A stretch of 8,106 bases of DNA from Alphaproteobacteria bacterium UBA5343 (GTDB lineage: Bacteria > Pseudomonadota > Alphaproteobacteria > RF32 > UBA5343): NCBI GenBank assembly GCA_002410125.1, contig DHQH01000044.1, forward strand, positions 1 through 8,106. Direction: 5' to 3'. Positions 1-6,239 of the stretch are shown here, in pieces. The translations under genes were made by a program, and so were the position numbers. Numbering within the stretch: the stretch's first letter is position 1; every line of letters begins with the position of its first letter. Under the pieces are notes generated by a model. That model did no database searches. It was not told the DNA's origin and saw only the letters and a program-made list of their open reading frames with translations.

Positions 1-1
1 A

Positions 2-23
2 ATTCGGCAATGATTCGGCAATG
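2..23. repeat. 11-base tandem direct repeat at left edge
   Basis: ATTCGGCAATG occurs twice in a row (2-12 and 13-23). It may continue to the left of the window. The unit is not a multiple of three, yet no stop codon interrupts the frame of the first gene across it. It may be a simple tandem duplication; nothing indicates a function. Confidence 0.5.
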
Positions 24-44
24 AGATTAAAAAAGGTAGTTAAG

Positions 45-605
45 ATGACAGAAGAAGAATTAAGAAAATTAGATGAGAATAGTGTCAGAAAATTTTTTAA
101 TAAAGACTGTGCTAGTTGTGCCTTTTGTTATAACTCTTCTCACGGCTCAAAGATTACAAGAGGAGATGGTAAGCATGTAAATAACGCAGGGTTAATGTCT
201 GATTTTCAATATATTCTAGGAAATAATGTAATTTTAATGGGTTCTTACAACTGTTATTATTATCAGTTTAAAGGTATAAGATTAAAAGATTTATTAGGTA
301 GAAAAAAATGCTCAAAATATTTAAAAAGAAAAGATGGTGAAGATAGAGTTATAGAGGGAATACATCTAGAAAGAGAAGAAATTGAAAGTCAAAAGCAAAA
401 AAAGGAAATAGAAAAAAGATATGAAGAGGAGAAATTAAGAGCTGATAAGAAAGATAAGCTTATTATATGGATTGCTATTATATCTTGTGGTGCTTCAATA
501 ATTTTTTCAATTCTTGATTATCTAGGTGATGAAAAATGGCAAAATAAACAGTTAACAGCATTAGAACAAATACAATCAAACACAAAAAGCAGCAAGAATG
601 ACTAA
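45..605 (+). CDS. Cys-cluster protein with coiled coil and C-terminal membrane segment
   Basis: I do not recognise a named family. From the ATG at 45 the product is 186 residues. It begins with a cysteine cluster (C22-x2-C25-x2-C28, then C70 and C89), suggestive of a metal-binding domain. A charged, Lys/Glu-rich stretch likely to be helical or coiled-coil follows (about 100-137). One hydrophobic segment (about 139-157) and a short tail DYLGDxxWQ...TALEQ...SNTK complete it. That tail is shared with the product of 1340-1780. I prefer the start at 45 because AAGGT lies 7 bases upstream; an in-frame ATG at 21 has no clear ribosome site, and the frame stays open to the left edge, so an even earlier start is possible. 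The gene overlaps the next by 8 bases, implying co-translation. A membrane-tethered sensor or partner of the neighbouring nuclease-like protein is inference only. Confidence 0.75.
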   Translation: MTEEELRKLDENSVRKFFNKDCASCAFCYNSSHGSKITRGDGKHVNNAGLMSDFQYILGNNVILMGSYNCYYYQFKGIRLKDLLGRKKCSKYLKRKDGEDRVIEGIHLEREEIESQKQKKEIEKRYEEEKLRADKKDKLIIWIAIISCGASIIFSILDYLGDEKWQNKQLTALEQIQSNTKSSKND

Positions 606-1347
606 AAATAAATCTAAAATAGGTGTATGTCCTTTATGTGGAGAAGAAAAAGAACTGATATTATCACACATAATACCTAAATTTTGTTATAGAAGGCTTA
701 AAAATACTGATGAAAGTGGTAATTTGTGGTTGCTTCTAGATAAAACTACAAAAGTTCAAGATGAGTTCAGAGAGTACTTATTATGCCACGAATGCGATAA
801 TAAATTCTCAAAGGCTGAAAACAAATTCAAAAGAACATTAGATAATATAGATAAACATAGAGGGCCTTATTTTAACTTCGGCGAGTATAAAAGTTCTTTA
901 GTGAAGTACGATAAAGATATAAAAACCACATTAGTTTTCATTTTGTATAAAGCTCATATATCATCAAAATATAAAAATTTTTCTTTAGGTAATAAGTTCC
1001 ATAAAATAGCAAAAGATTTTCTATTAGATGAAATTAACGATAACAATGAAGTGTTCCCGTTTATGATTGGTGAATATAATGGTCAAAAAGAGCAGGAGTA
1101 TTTAACAAAAGCGATATGTTTTCCCAAATTGAAGAAGGTTTATCAAATAAATTTTATAGAATTAATTCTTTATGGTTATCAGTTCTTGATAAAGGTAGAT
1201 TCTAGACCTCCTAAATATTTTAGAGAATTATACAATACCAATCATATTTGTATATCTGAATTACCAGTAGATGACTTGGCTAAGCATTTCAATGAAAAAA
1301 TAGCATTACAAAAGAAAATAGCAAAAAGGAGTAGAGTAAATGCCTGA
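598..1347 (+). CDS. HNH-like zinc-binding protein, putative nuclease
   Basis: The 249-residue product starts with C11-PLC-14 followed by SHIIPKF (H24), then LLCHECDNKFSKAE (C63, C66, N68, E74). This spacing matches proteins commonly annotated as HNH endonucleases: two CxxC knuckles binding zinc, with the SH histidine as the candidate catalytic residue. The final metal-binding histidine of a textbook HNH is not obvious, so activity is not assured. The remaining 170 residues are unassigned; no membrane segment is evident. The ribosome site is weak, and the start overlaps the previous gene by 8 bases, so translation is probably coupled. The 3' end again overlaps the next gene by 8 bases. It is thus sandwiched between two membrane proteins with related tails, suggesting one functional unit. 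DNA or RNA cleavage is a family-level inference. Confidence 0.75.
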   Translation: MTKNKSKIGVCPLCGEEKELILSHIIPKFCYRRLKNTDESGNLWLLLDKTTKVQDEFREYLLCHECDNKFSKAENKFKRTLDNIDKHRGPYFNFGEYKSSLVKYDKDIKTTLVFILYKAHISSKYKNFSLGNKFHKIAKDFLLDEINDNNEVFPFMIGEYNGQKEQEYLTKAICFPKLKKVYQINFIELILYGYQFLIKVDSRPPKYFRELYNTNHICISELPVDDLAKHFNEKIALQKKIAKRSRVNA

Positions 1348-1780
1348 TATCTCAAAATATGAAGTTATATCATTAGGTGACAATGATTTAGAAAGGACTA
1401 TTGAAGAATTAAGAATTGGAGAGATTCAATCCAGAGGTTTAGACTCAGGTTCAGCAACGAGTTTTAGATTACCAGAGATAAGCAGAGATCTAAGAAGAAG
1501 AGAAGTAGAATTGCTTTATGATCAGGCTATTAATGAGTCTAACAGAAGAAATACTCTCAAAATATCAAAAAATGGATTAGAATTATCAAAAAGTGGTGTA
1601 GCAGTAGCACAAAATTCTAAAGAAATATCTAAGTTGACATTATGTTTCTCAATAATAGCAACATTATTAGCATTAGGGGCTTTTATTTTCTCGGCTATAG
1701 ATTATTTGGGCGACAAACAGTGGCAATCAGAACAAATAACTGCATTAGAACAAGTAATAAGTAACACAAAAGGAAAATAG
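1340..1780 (+). CDS. Small protein with C-terminal membrane segment, tail paralogous to first gene
   Basis: No recognised family. The 146-residue product has a charged N-terminal region (1-70), a Ser/Lys-rich probable amphipathic stretch (71-98), one hydrophobic segment (about 99-120) and the tail DYLGDKQWQSEQITALEQ... (121-146). Aligned with the tail of the 45-605 product, 17 of 24 positions are identical from DYLGD to SNTK, while the N-terminal parts look unrelated. This looks like a shared anchoring or interaction module on two different heads. Translation starts at 1340 with AGGAG about 9 bases upstream, overlapping the preceding HNH-like gene by 8 bases. The next gene starts 1 base after the stop. 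A structural or membrane-recruiting role in a complex with the HNH-like protein is inference. Confidence 0.75.
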   Translation: MPDISKYEVISLGDNDLERTIEELRIGEIQSRGLDSGSATSFRLPEISRDLRRREVELLYDQAINESNRRNTLKISKNGLELSKSGVAVAQNSKEISKLTLCFSIIATLLALGAFIFSAIDYLGDKQWQSEQITALEQVISNTKGK

Positions 1781-1781
1781 A

Positions 1782-2405
1782 ATGGAAGCATGTGTATTCA
1801 AATGGTTGACATTATTAGCGAGCTTACTTGCGTCAATAGGTAGTTTAGGTTTACTCATTTTGGCTTGTATAACATATAGAAGTTGGAAAAGTGAGCATCT
1901 GTTTAAAGTCAAGCTAGATTTGCTTGGAGAAATACTAATAAAGACAAGAGATTATAAAGGGCTTATAAAGCACATAGCTTTTCCTGCAGTTTATTCTTCT
2001 GATACCGATGCAATAAAGAATAAATTAAAAGAGGAAGGAGATACAAATATTAAAGATAATAAAGTTAAATATTTAGTCTACAAGTATAGAGAGAATAATA
2101 ATATTGATAAAATAAGACAATATTCGTCTCTTAAGCATAGGGCATGTGTATATTGGGATATTGAATTATCAAATAAAATTGAAGAAATCTGGAAGCTTGT
2201 GTTTAAGTTTGGTATTTATGGTGAAGCTCTTTATTCATGGGAAAAGGATGATTTAACAGATAAAGTGTATAACAAGTACTATGATTTTTTATTTGGAGAT
2301 GGAGAGAAAGAAGCACTGGTAAAAATAGAAGAGTTTATAAAAGAGATTGAATGTAATCTAAATAGTAGAATTAAGAAAGAAAAATGGATTAACATTGATG
2401 AATAG
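1782..2405 (+). CDS. N-terminally anchored membrane protein, unknown function
   Basis: The 207-residue product opens with a hydrophobic segment (about 8-31) without a cleavage or lipobox motif, followed by TYRSWKSEHLFKVKLDLL. This arrangement (one N-terminal helix, then a basic Trp-containing stretch leading into a helical cytoplasmic domain) is common among uncharacterised bacterial membrane proteins. The rest is charged and probably mostly helical, with several Trp and Tyr residues and no catalytic motif I can identify. It starts 1 base after the previous stop with AGGA just upstream, so it belongs to the same operon. It does not share the DYLGD tail of the two earlier membrane proteins. 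It may be a further component of the same membrane-associated system or an independent cargo gene. Confidence 0.7.
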   Translation: MEACVFKWLTLLASLLASIGSLGLLILACITYRSWKSEHLFKVKLDLLGEILIKTRDYKGLIKHIAFPAVYSSDTDAIKNKLKEEGDTNIKDNKVKYLVYKYRENNNIDKIRQYSSLKHRACVYWDIELSNKIEEIWKLVFKFGIYGEALYSWEKDDLTDKVYNKYYDFLFGDGEKEALVKIEEFIKEIECNLNSRIKKEKWINIDE

Positions 2406-2416
2406 GATAAACACTA

Positions 2417-2902
2417 ATGATTAAAAATTATAATGATGAAGAAATTCCTTCAAGTAAGAAGCTATTAGAAAATCTAAAAGAATATGATGAGGAGCTGTTA
2501 TGCAAAAAAAAGCTTTTAAGTGTAAAAGAGGCTCTGAAAGAAATAGAAGAAGGGGTTTCAGGTTTATACATTATATATGACGATAAAAGTCCTGTATATG
2601 TAGGAATATCAAGAAATATTAAAAGAAGATTTAGACAGCATTTTAAAACTCTTAATCATAATACATCAAGTTTCCTTTATAGATTAGCTAAAGAAAACTA
2701 TAAGAAGGTAAACAATAAAGAGTATACTGGAAATAGAGAAAAGTTTGAAATTAAAGAATATGGGAAAATTATCCAAGATGAACTTAATAGGAATTATAGA
2801 ATAAAGTATATTCAAGTAAGTGATTTTTACTTTTTAGCTCTACTTGAAATATATGCATCTTGCTTATTAGAAACAAAATGGAATAGTTTTAAAACACATT
2901 AG
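2417..2902 (+). CDS. GIY-YIG family nuclease
   Basis: The 161-residue product contains a recognisable GIY-YIG nuclease core. G49-L-Y51 is followed by Y61-V-G63, then SRNIKRRFRQHF with candidate catalytic Arg (R70 or R71) and H75. A distal acidic residue (E144 in LLEIYA) and a C-terminal WNSFKTH (N156) complete the pattern of metal-binding Glu and Asn. GIY-YIG enzymes cut DNA using one divalent metal ion and occur as homing endonucleases, restriction enzymes, repair nucleases and phage-defence effectors. About 45 residues precede the core and may provide specificity. No second DNA-binding domain is seen. The gene begins 11 bases after the previous stop, with AGGA overlapping that stop, and lies 23 bases before the integrase. 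It may act with the upstream cargo or be a separate nuclease. Confidence 0.85.
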   Translation: MIKNYNDEEIPSSKKLLENLKEYDEELLCKKKLLSVKEALKEIEEGVSGLYIIYDDKSPVYVGISRNIKRRFRQHFKTLNHNTSSFLYRLAKENYKKVNNKEYTGNREKFEIKEYGKIIQDELNRNYRIKYIQVSDFYFLALLEIYASCLLETKWNSFKTH

Positions 2903-2925
2903 CTAAAGAAAGGAAGTAAATTCTA

Positions 2926-4251
2926 ATGAATAAAACTCTTAACTTTACAAAAGCTGACTTGTTAAAAATCAAATCTCCTGAAAAAGGGTTTGACACATAT
3001 TCAGATACTCAAGAGAAAGGGTTAAAGCTTTATGTAACATCAAAAGGAACAAAGACATTCTTTATCCGTAAGATGATTAAGGGTAAGGATGAGAGAATTA
3101 TAATAGGAACTTTCCCAGATTTATCAGTAAGTAAAGCAAGAAGAAAAGTAATTGAGGTAAAGGTTTTAATAGCAAATGATATAAATCCCAATGATGATAC
3201 TAGAAAGAAAAGAGCTGAATATACCTTAGAAATGCTATTTGATGAATATATGGAGAGGTATTCTAAACCCAATAAGAAGTCTTGGAAATATGATGAGAGG
3301 GAAATTCCTAAATTCCTTAATCATTGGTTCAAGAGAAAACTATCTGATATTAGTAATCAAGAAGTTCGAAAACTACATGAGCTAACAAGAGCAAGAAATG
3401 GACTTTATCAAGCTAATAGAATATTAGAAAGATTAAGAGGTATGTATAGCAAGGCCATAGAATGGGGCTATGCAGATTTTAATCCAACTACAGGTGTTAA
3501 AAAATATAAAGAAGTAAAAAGAGATAGGTTTTTGCAACCTAAAGAGATTAAATTCTTTTTTGAGAGTTTAGAGCAAGATGAAAACAATATTGCTAAGAAC
3601 TATTTTAAGATGCTGTTGTTCACTGGAGCAAGAAAAACAAATGTTTTAGCAATGCGATGGGATGAAATAGACACTGATTTAAGAATTTGGAGGATTCCAG
3701 ATACTAAGAATGGAGAGCCTTTAGATGTTCCTTTAATAGATTATGCATTTGAGTTATTAAATAATATAGAACGAGTTGGTGCTTGGGTTTTCCCATCAGA
3801 AACTAGTACAAATGGACATTTTGCAGATCCTAAGAGGTCTTGGAATAGAATAAGACAAAGAGCAACAATTATGTTGTGGGAGCAAGAAGACTATTTAAGT
3901 AAGTTAATTAAAAAGGCAATAACGAATATAAAAAAATATCGAGAAGGAAAAACTCTTCCTAAGACAATAGACACTACTAGTTTATATCGAGAAGTTACTA
4001 AAATTGCAGAAAAAGAAAATATTGAGTTACCAATAGGATTAATGAATTTAAGGATTCACGATGTAAGAAGGACATTAGGTAGTTACCAAGCTATTACAGG
4101 CTCAAGTCTTAGTATTATAGGTAGGTCTTTGGGGCATAAGAGTAGTGATGCAACTCAGATATATGCAAGACTTCATAATGACCCAGTTAGAGAAAGTATG
4201 GGTAGAGCCATTGATAAAATGTATGAGTACAAAGGGGTGAGCGATGAATAG
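2926..4251 (+). CDS. Tyrosine recombinase (integrase), DUF4102 N-terminal type
   Basis: This is a site-specific integrase of the phage/genomic-island class that recombines attP with a chromosomal attB. The 441 residues comprise an N-terminal arm-binding domain (about 1-95, with GLKLYVT and the GTFPDLSVSKAR signature), a core-binding SAM-like domain (about 98-195) and the catalytic domain. The whole catalytic set is visible: R236 in TGAR, K261 in DTKNGEP, H378 and R381 in IHDVRRT, H404 in LGHKS and the nucleophile Y413 in QIYARL. It is therefore likely active. Residues about 315-372 form a longer, charged helical stretch than is usual between the lysine and HxxR. A good ribosome site (AGGAAG) precedes the start. 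It is the sixth gene of a continuous operon rather than a stand-alone integrase gene, and overlaps the next gene by 8 bases. Confidence 0.95.
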   Translation: MNKTLNFTKADLLKIKSPEKGFDTYSDTQEKGLKLYVTSKGTKTFFIRKMIKGKDERIIIGTFPDLSVSKARRKVIEVKVLIANDINPNDDTRKKRAEYTLEMLFDEYMERYSKPNKKSWKYDEREIPKFLNHWFKRKLSDISNQEVRKLHELTRARNGLYQANRILERLRGMYSKAIEWGYADFNPTTGVKKYKEVKRDRFLQPKEIKFFFESLEQDENNIAKNYFKMLLFTGARKTNVLAMRWDEIDTDLRIWRIPDTKNGEPLDVPLIDYAFELLNNIERVGAWVFPSETSTNGHFADPKRSWNRIRQRATIMLWEQEDYLSKLIKKAITNIKKYREGKTLPKTIDTTSLYREVTKIAEKENIELPIGLMNLRIHDVRRTLGSYQAITGSSLSIIGRSLGHKSSDATQIYARLHNDPVRESMGRAIDKMYEYKGVSDE

Positions 4252-4981
4252 AGTTAAGTTCATAAAGAAGGAATACGATAATACGTCTCTTAATGATACT
4301 ATTAAATCAGAACTGAATAAAGAATTGCTGAGGTTTCCTGAATTAAATTTTAGTGAAAAGAAATATTTTATAATCATAGTATATACAATGATTAAAAATA
4401 AGAATGACTTTAACAAGTTCAGTTCTTATTTCTCTAGTGACTTTGCAAGAATATTAGTAAGAGGTTACCAGGGTTTTATTGACTCTTGTTATAGGTCTAA
4501 AAATGAGAACCAAAATATTACAGAAGAATTTAATAGTATCAATAGAAAGATAACGACCTTTTTAAGTAAGTGGGAAGAAATTGATAAAGAGTTATTTAAG
4601 TTCTTGGGTAGTTTAAGGTTAACAAGAACCCAAGGTACAGGAATTGATGATTTAATGGATTCTTTTATATGTGAACGTATCAAGGTTATAAAAGAACAGT
4701 ACAAGTCAACTCAAAAAGGTTTAAAGGAACTAAAAAATAGAAATTTATTAAAGCCTTCTTCTGTTATATCAAGAAAAGCAAAATCAGATAATTATAGAGA
4801 TCTAATGATATTCTTGGTAAAAAACCTTTATAATAATTTTAATCCAACATTTAAACCTTTTCTAAAAAGAAACAAAATAGAGGAAATAATCAATTTGATT
4901 ATAGATAATATGCCTGATGCATATGATGTTATGCCATTGGTTTGTAACGATATAACTAATTATACGAAAAGAATAAGTTAA
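4244..4981 (+). CDS. Hypothetical protein coupled to integrase
   Basis: No recognised family. The 245-residue product is Lys/Asn-rich and appears mostly helical, with no signal peptide, membrane segment or clear catalytic motif. A comparatively well-defined region is LRLTRTQGTGIDDLMDSF (about 122-140). The start codon lies inside the last codons of the integrase (8-base overlap) behind a GGGGTGA ribosome site, so expression is probably coupled to the integrase. Its position suggests a role tied to integration or element maintenance, such as a directionality or accessory factor. It could equally be the last cargo gene. Composition matches its neighbours. About 100 non-coding bases separate it from the next gene. 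Confidence 0.7.
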   Translation: MNRVKFIKKEYDNTSLNDTIKSELNKELLRFPELNFSEKKYFIIIVYTMIKNKNDFNKFSSYFSSDFARILVRGYQGFIDSCYRSKNENQNITEEFNSINRKITTFLSKWEEIDKELFKFLGSLRLTRTQGTGIDDLMDSFICERIKVIKEQYKSTQKGLKELKNRNLLKPSSVISRKAKSDNYRDLMIFLVKNLYNNFNPTFKPFLKRNKIEEIINLIIDNMPDAYDVMPLVCNDITNYTKRIS

Positions 4982-4985
4982 AATT

Positions 4986-5021
4986 TTCCATTCAGGATAA
5001 TTTTTTTTCTATTGAACGGAA
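4986..5021. repeat. Imperfect inverted repeat upstream of the AlpA-like gene
   Basis: TTCCATTCA (4986-4994) is complementary to TGAACGGAA (5013-5021) at 8 of 9 positions, with an AT-rich centre containing a run of eight T. It overlaps the possible -35 box at 5012-5017, so it could be an operator. It could also be a weak terminator for the operon ending at 4981. The sequence does not decide between these. Confidence 0.3.
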
Positions 5022-5040
5022 TACACTTAAAATTTAAATA
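5012..5040 (+). promoter_or_regulatory. Possible promoter for AlpA-like gene
   Basis: TTGAAC (5012-5017) and TAAATA (5035-5040) are separated by 17 bases, giving a sigma-70-like arrangement with imperfect hexamers. Transcription would start near 5047, just before the inverted repeat at 5052-5091, placing that repeat at the extreme 5' end of the mRNA. In such AT-rich DNA this match could be fortuitous. Confidence 0.35.
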
Positions 5041-5051
5041 AATCTACACTA

Positions 5052-5091
5052 CTCCACATACATTGCAATAAAGCTTTGTATGGATGTGGAG
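5052..5091 (+). promoter_or_regulatory. Leader hairpin overlapping the ribosome site of the AlpA-like gene
   Basis: CTCCACAT (5052-5059) is perfectly complementary to ATGTGGAG (5084-5091). After one mismatch, three more pairs follow (5061-5063 with 5080-5082). The right arm contains most of the GGAGG (5088-5092) that serves the ATG at 5098, so in RNA the stem would mask the ribosome site. As DNA, the same dyad could be an operator bound by the small HTH protein itself. An integrase-associated binding site is a third possibility. Confidence 0.55.
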
Positions 5092-5097
5092 GTTAAA

Positions 5098-5295
5098 ATG
5101 AGTCAAAGCAAAAAATATTTAACACAAAAACAAGTGGCCGATATACTGGGGGTAAAAGTTACCAGCCTCAATCATTGGCGAGCAGTACAGCGATACAATA
5201 TTCCTTATATTAAAAAAGGTAGGATAATTCTTTATCCAGAAACTGAATTCTACAATTGGTTAGAATCAGACAGCTATAACATGAAAAATTCATAA
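5098..5295 (+). CDS. AlpA/excisionase-type helix-turn-helix regulator
   Basis: The 65-residue product is nearly all one DNA-binding domain. LTQKQVADILGVK (8-20) starts a MerR-like helix-turn-helix, VTSLNHWRAVQ is the recognition-helix region, and YIKKGRIILYPETEFYNWLES (37-57) is the wing and final helix. This order matches the HTH_17/AlpA group, which includes prophage regulators and excisionases. I start it at 5098, not at the upstream in-frame ATG at 5080, because GGAGG sits 5 bases before 5098 while 5080 lies inside the inverted repeat. Likely roles are control of integrase or rep expression, or assisting excision. Its ribosome site is inside a predicted hairpin, hinting at translational or autogenous control. 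It is separated from the integrase operon by a gap with a possible promoter. Confidence 0.85.
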   Translation: MSQSKKYLTQKQVADILGVKVTSLNHWRAVQRYNIPYIKKGRIILYPETEFYNWLESDSYNMKNS

Positions 5296-5370
5296 AAATT
5301 AAATTTTAACATATCATAAAAACTAGTGGCCGCAGAGAGTTCTAGAAAAATTAAACATATAGAATAACCC

Positions 5371-5391
5371 AATAAAGTCCTTTACTTTATT
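5371..5391 (+). terminator. Weak AT-rich hairpin between AlpA-like gene and rep
   Basis: AATAAAGT (5371-5378) pairs perfectly with ACTTTATT (5384-5391) across a 5-base loop, and an outer ATAAC/GTTAT pair (5364-5368 with 5393-5397) could extend it. The stem is AT-rich and no long T-run follows, so termination would be weak. It could also be part of the rep control or origin region. Confidence 0.3.
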
Positions 5392-5425
5392 TGTTATAAC
5401 TATGCCTAAAATAGGATAATATATT

Positions 5426-6154
5426 ATGCATAAGGGGTATAAAAAAAGATATCAAAGGGTAAATAAAGAGTATAGAAGCTATTCAAGTAAGTATATAGAA
5501 AATACTACATTTCAACCTTGCAATGATAATACGCTGACTGCGATGGCTTGTCGCCATCACTTTAAGTCTGTATTTGACATAAATAGAAAAGAGAACAATG
5601 TTGAGAAGCAGCTTAAATATCTAAGTAAAACAACATATAAAAATATTGAAGAGGTCAAAAAGTTCCTTAAGAGTATTAATCCCAATTTATTTATTACCAT
5701 AACATTTAGTAATCAAGATCTTAGTCGAGATGAAATAAAACTTAGAACAAAAAACATATTCAAAAAATACTATGAGGAAGCTTATGGCCGTTATTGGTAT
5801 AAATTAATAGATAGTGATAAGCTCTTCAAATTCTATTTAGTATTAGAGCAAGGTAAAGCTAAGGGAAACAATCATGTTCATATATTATTAAATTCAAATA
5901 ATCTTACAAAAGAAGAACTATGTAAAGGTTTAGATAAATCTTGTCTTAATACCCCATACCTAAAAAATTACAGAGTCTATACAAAGAATAGAATTGTACA
6001 AACAAAATACCCATTAAACTCAATAGTAATAGAAGATATTTATAATGATGATGTTTTCGGATATCTATTAAAAGAAACAAATCTTTGTAACCTAGATATA
6101 CATAAAAACTTTGATAATATTATTTCTTATAAAGGGGTTTTTACTGAGTATTAG
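5426..6154 (+). CDS. HUH-type rolling-circle replication initiator (Rep)
   Basis: The 242-residue product carries the three signature motifs of HUH endonucleases in order. Motif I is FITITF (89-94), motif II is H150-V-H152 in NNHVHILL (the metal-binding HUH), and motif III is Y213-LL-K216 in FGYLLKE, with Y213 as the single catalytic tyrosine (YxxK). Such proteins nick a double-strand origin, attach covalently to the 5' end and start rolling-circle replication of plasmids, filamentous or other ssDNA phages and some integrative elements. No helicase domain follows, so a host helicase would be needed. AGGA precedes the ATG by 9 bases. A 10-bp hairpin follows the stop and a highly structured intergenic region lies beyond. 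The exact subfamily (plasmid versus inovirus-like) cannot be settled by eye. Confidence 0.85.
   Translation: MHKGYKKRYQRVNKEYRSYSSKYIENTTFQPCNDNTLTAMACRHHFKSVFDINRKENNVEKQLKYLSKTTYKNIEEVKKFLKSINPNLFITITFSNQDLSRDEIKLRTKNIFKKYYEEAYGRYWYKLIDSDKLFKFYLVLEQGKAKGNNHVHILLNSNNLTKEELCKGLDKSCLNTPYLKNYRVYTKNRIVQTKYPLNSIVIEDIYNDDVFGYLLKETNLCNLDIHKNFDNIISYKGVFTEY
5542..5558. repeat. GC-rich inverted repeat inside rep
   Basis: GATGGC and GCCATC flank a 5-base loop TTGTC. This stem is strikingly GC-rich for the surrounding sequence and lies near the 5' end of the rep gene (codons about 39-45). Some HUH replicons carry their nick site in a small hairpin within or beside rep, so it is a candidate origin element. 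Chance is also possible. Confidence 0.35.
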
Positions 6155-6161
6155 TCTTTTA

Positions 6162-6193
6162 TTACGTGCTTTAACCACGAGGGAAGCACGTAA
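6162..6193. repeat. 10-bp perfect hairpin after rep containing a copy of the GC-rich motif
   Basis: TTACGTGCTT (6162-6171) is perfectly complementary to AAGCACGTAA (6184-6193) with a 12-base loop. It begins 7 bases after the rep stop, so it may end rep transcription, although no T-run follows at once. Positions 6171-6190 (TTAACCACGAGGGAAGCACG) closely match the motif repeated at 7471-7490, 7615-7634, 7684-7703 and 7772-7791. It might also belong to the replication origin. Confidence 0.65.
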
Positions 6194-6239
6194 ATCAATA
6201 TTCTGCTTGCTAATTTTTATATTTCTTTTTATTGTTGTA

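Noticed and set aside
1..25. AATTCGGCAATGA resembles a cDNA library adaptor
   Set aside because: It differs from the adaptor sequence I recall, is repeated in tandem and runs in frame into the first gene.
3030..3272. Minus-strand ORF
   Set aside because: Antisense shadow of the integrase gene, with no ribosome site or recognisable protein features.
4102..4416. Minus-strand ORF
   Set aside because: Antisense to the end of the integrase and the start of the next gene; low-complexity hydrophobic product typical of a shadow frame.
4489..4704. Minus-strand ORF
   Set aside because: Antisense shadow of the gene at 4244-4981.
5080..5097. Earlier ATG of the AlpA-like gene
   Set aside because: It lies inside the inverted repeat with no ribosome site of its own, whereas the ATG at 5098 follows GGAGG by 5 bases.
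5322..5346. ACTAGTGGCCGC followed by TCTAGA resembles cloning-vector polylinker
   Set aside because: There is no full NotI site or continuous vector sequence, and both flanks match the element in composition.
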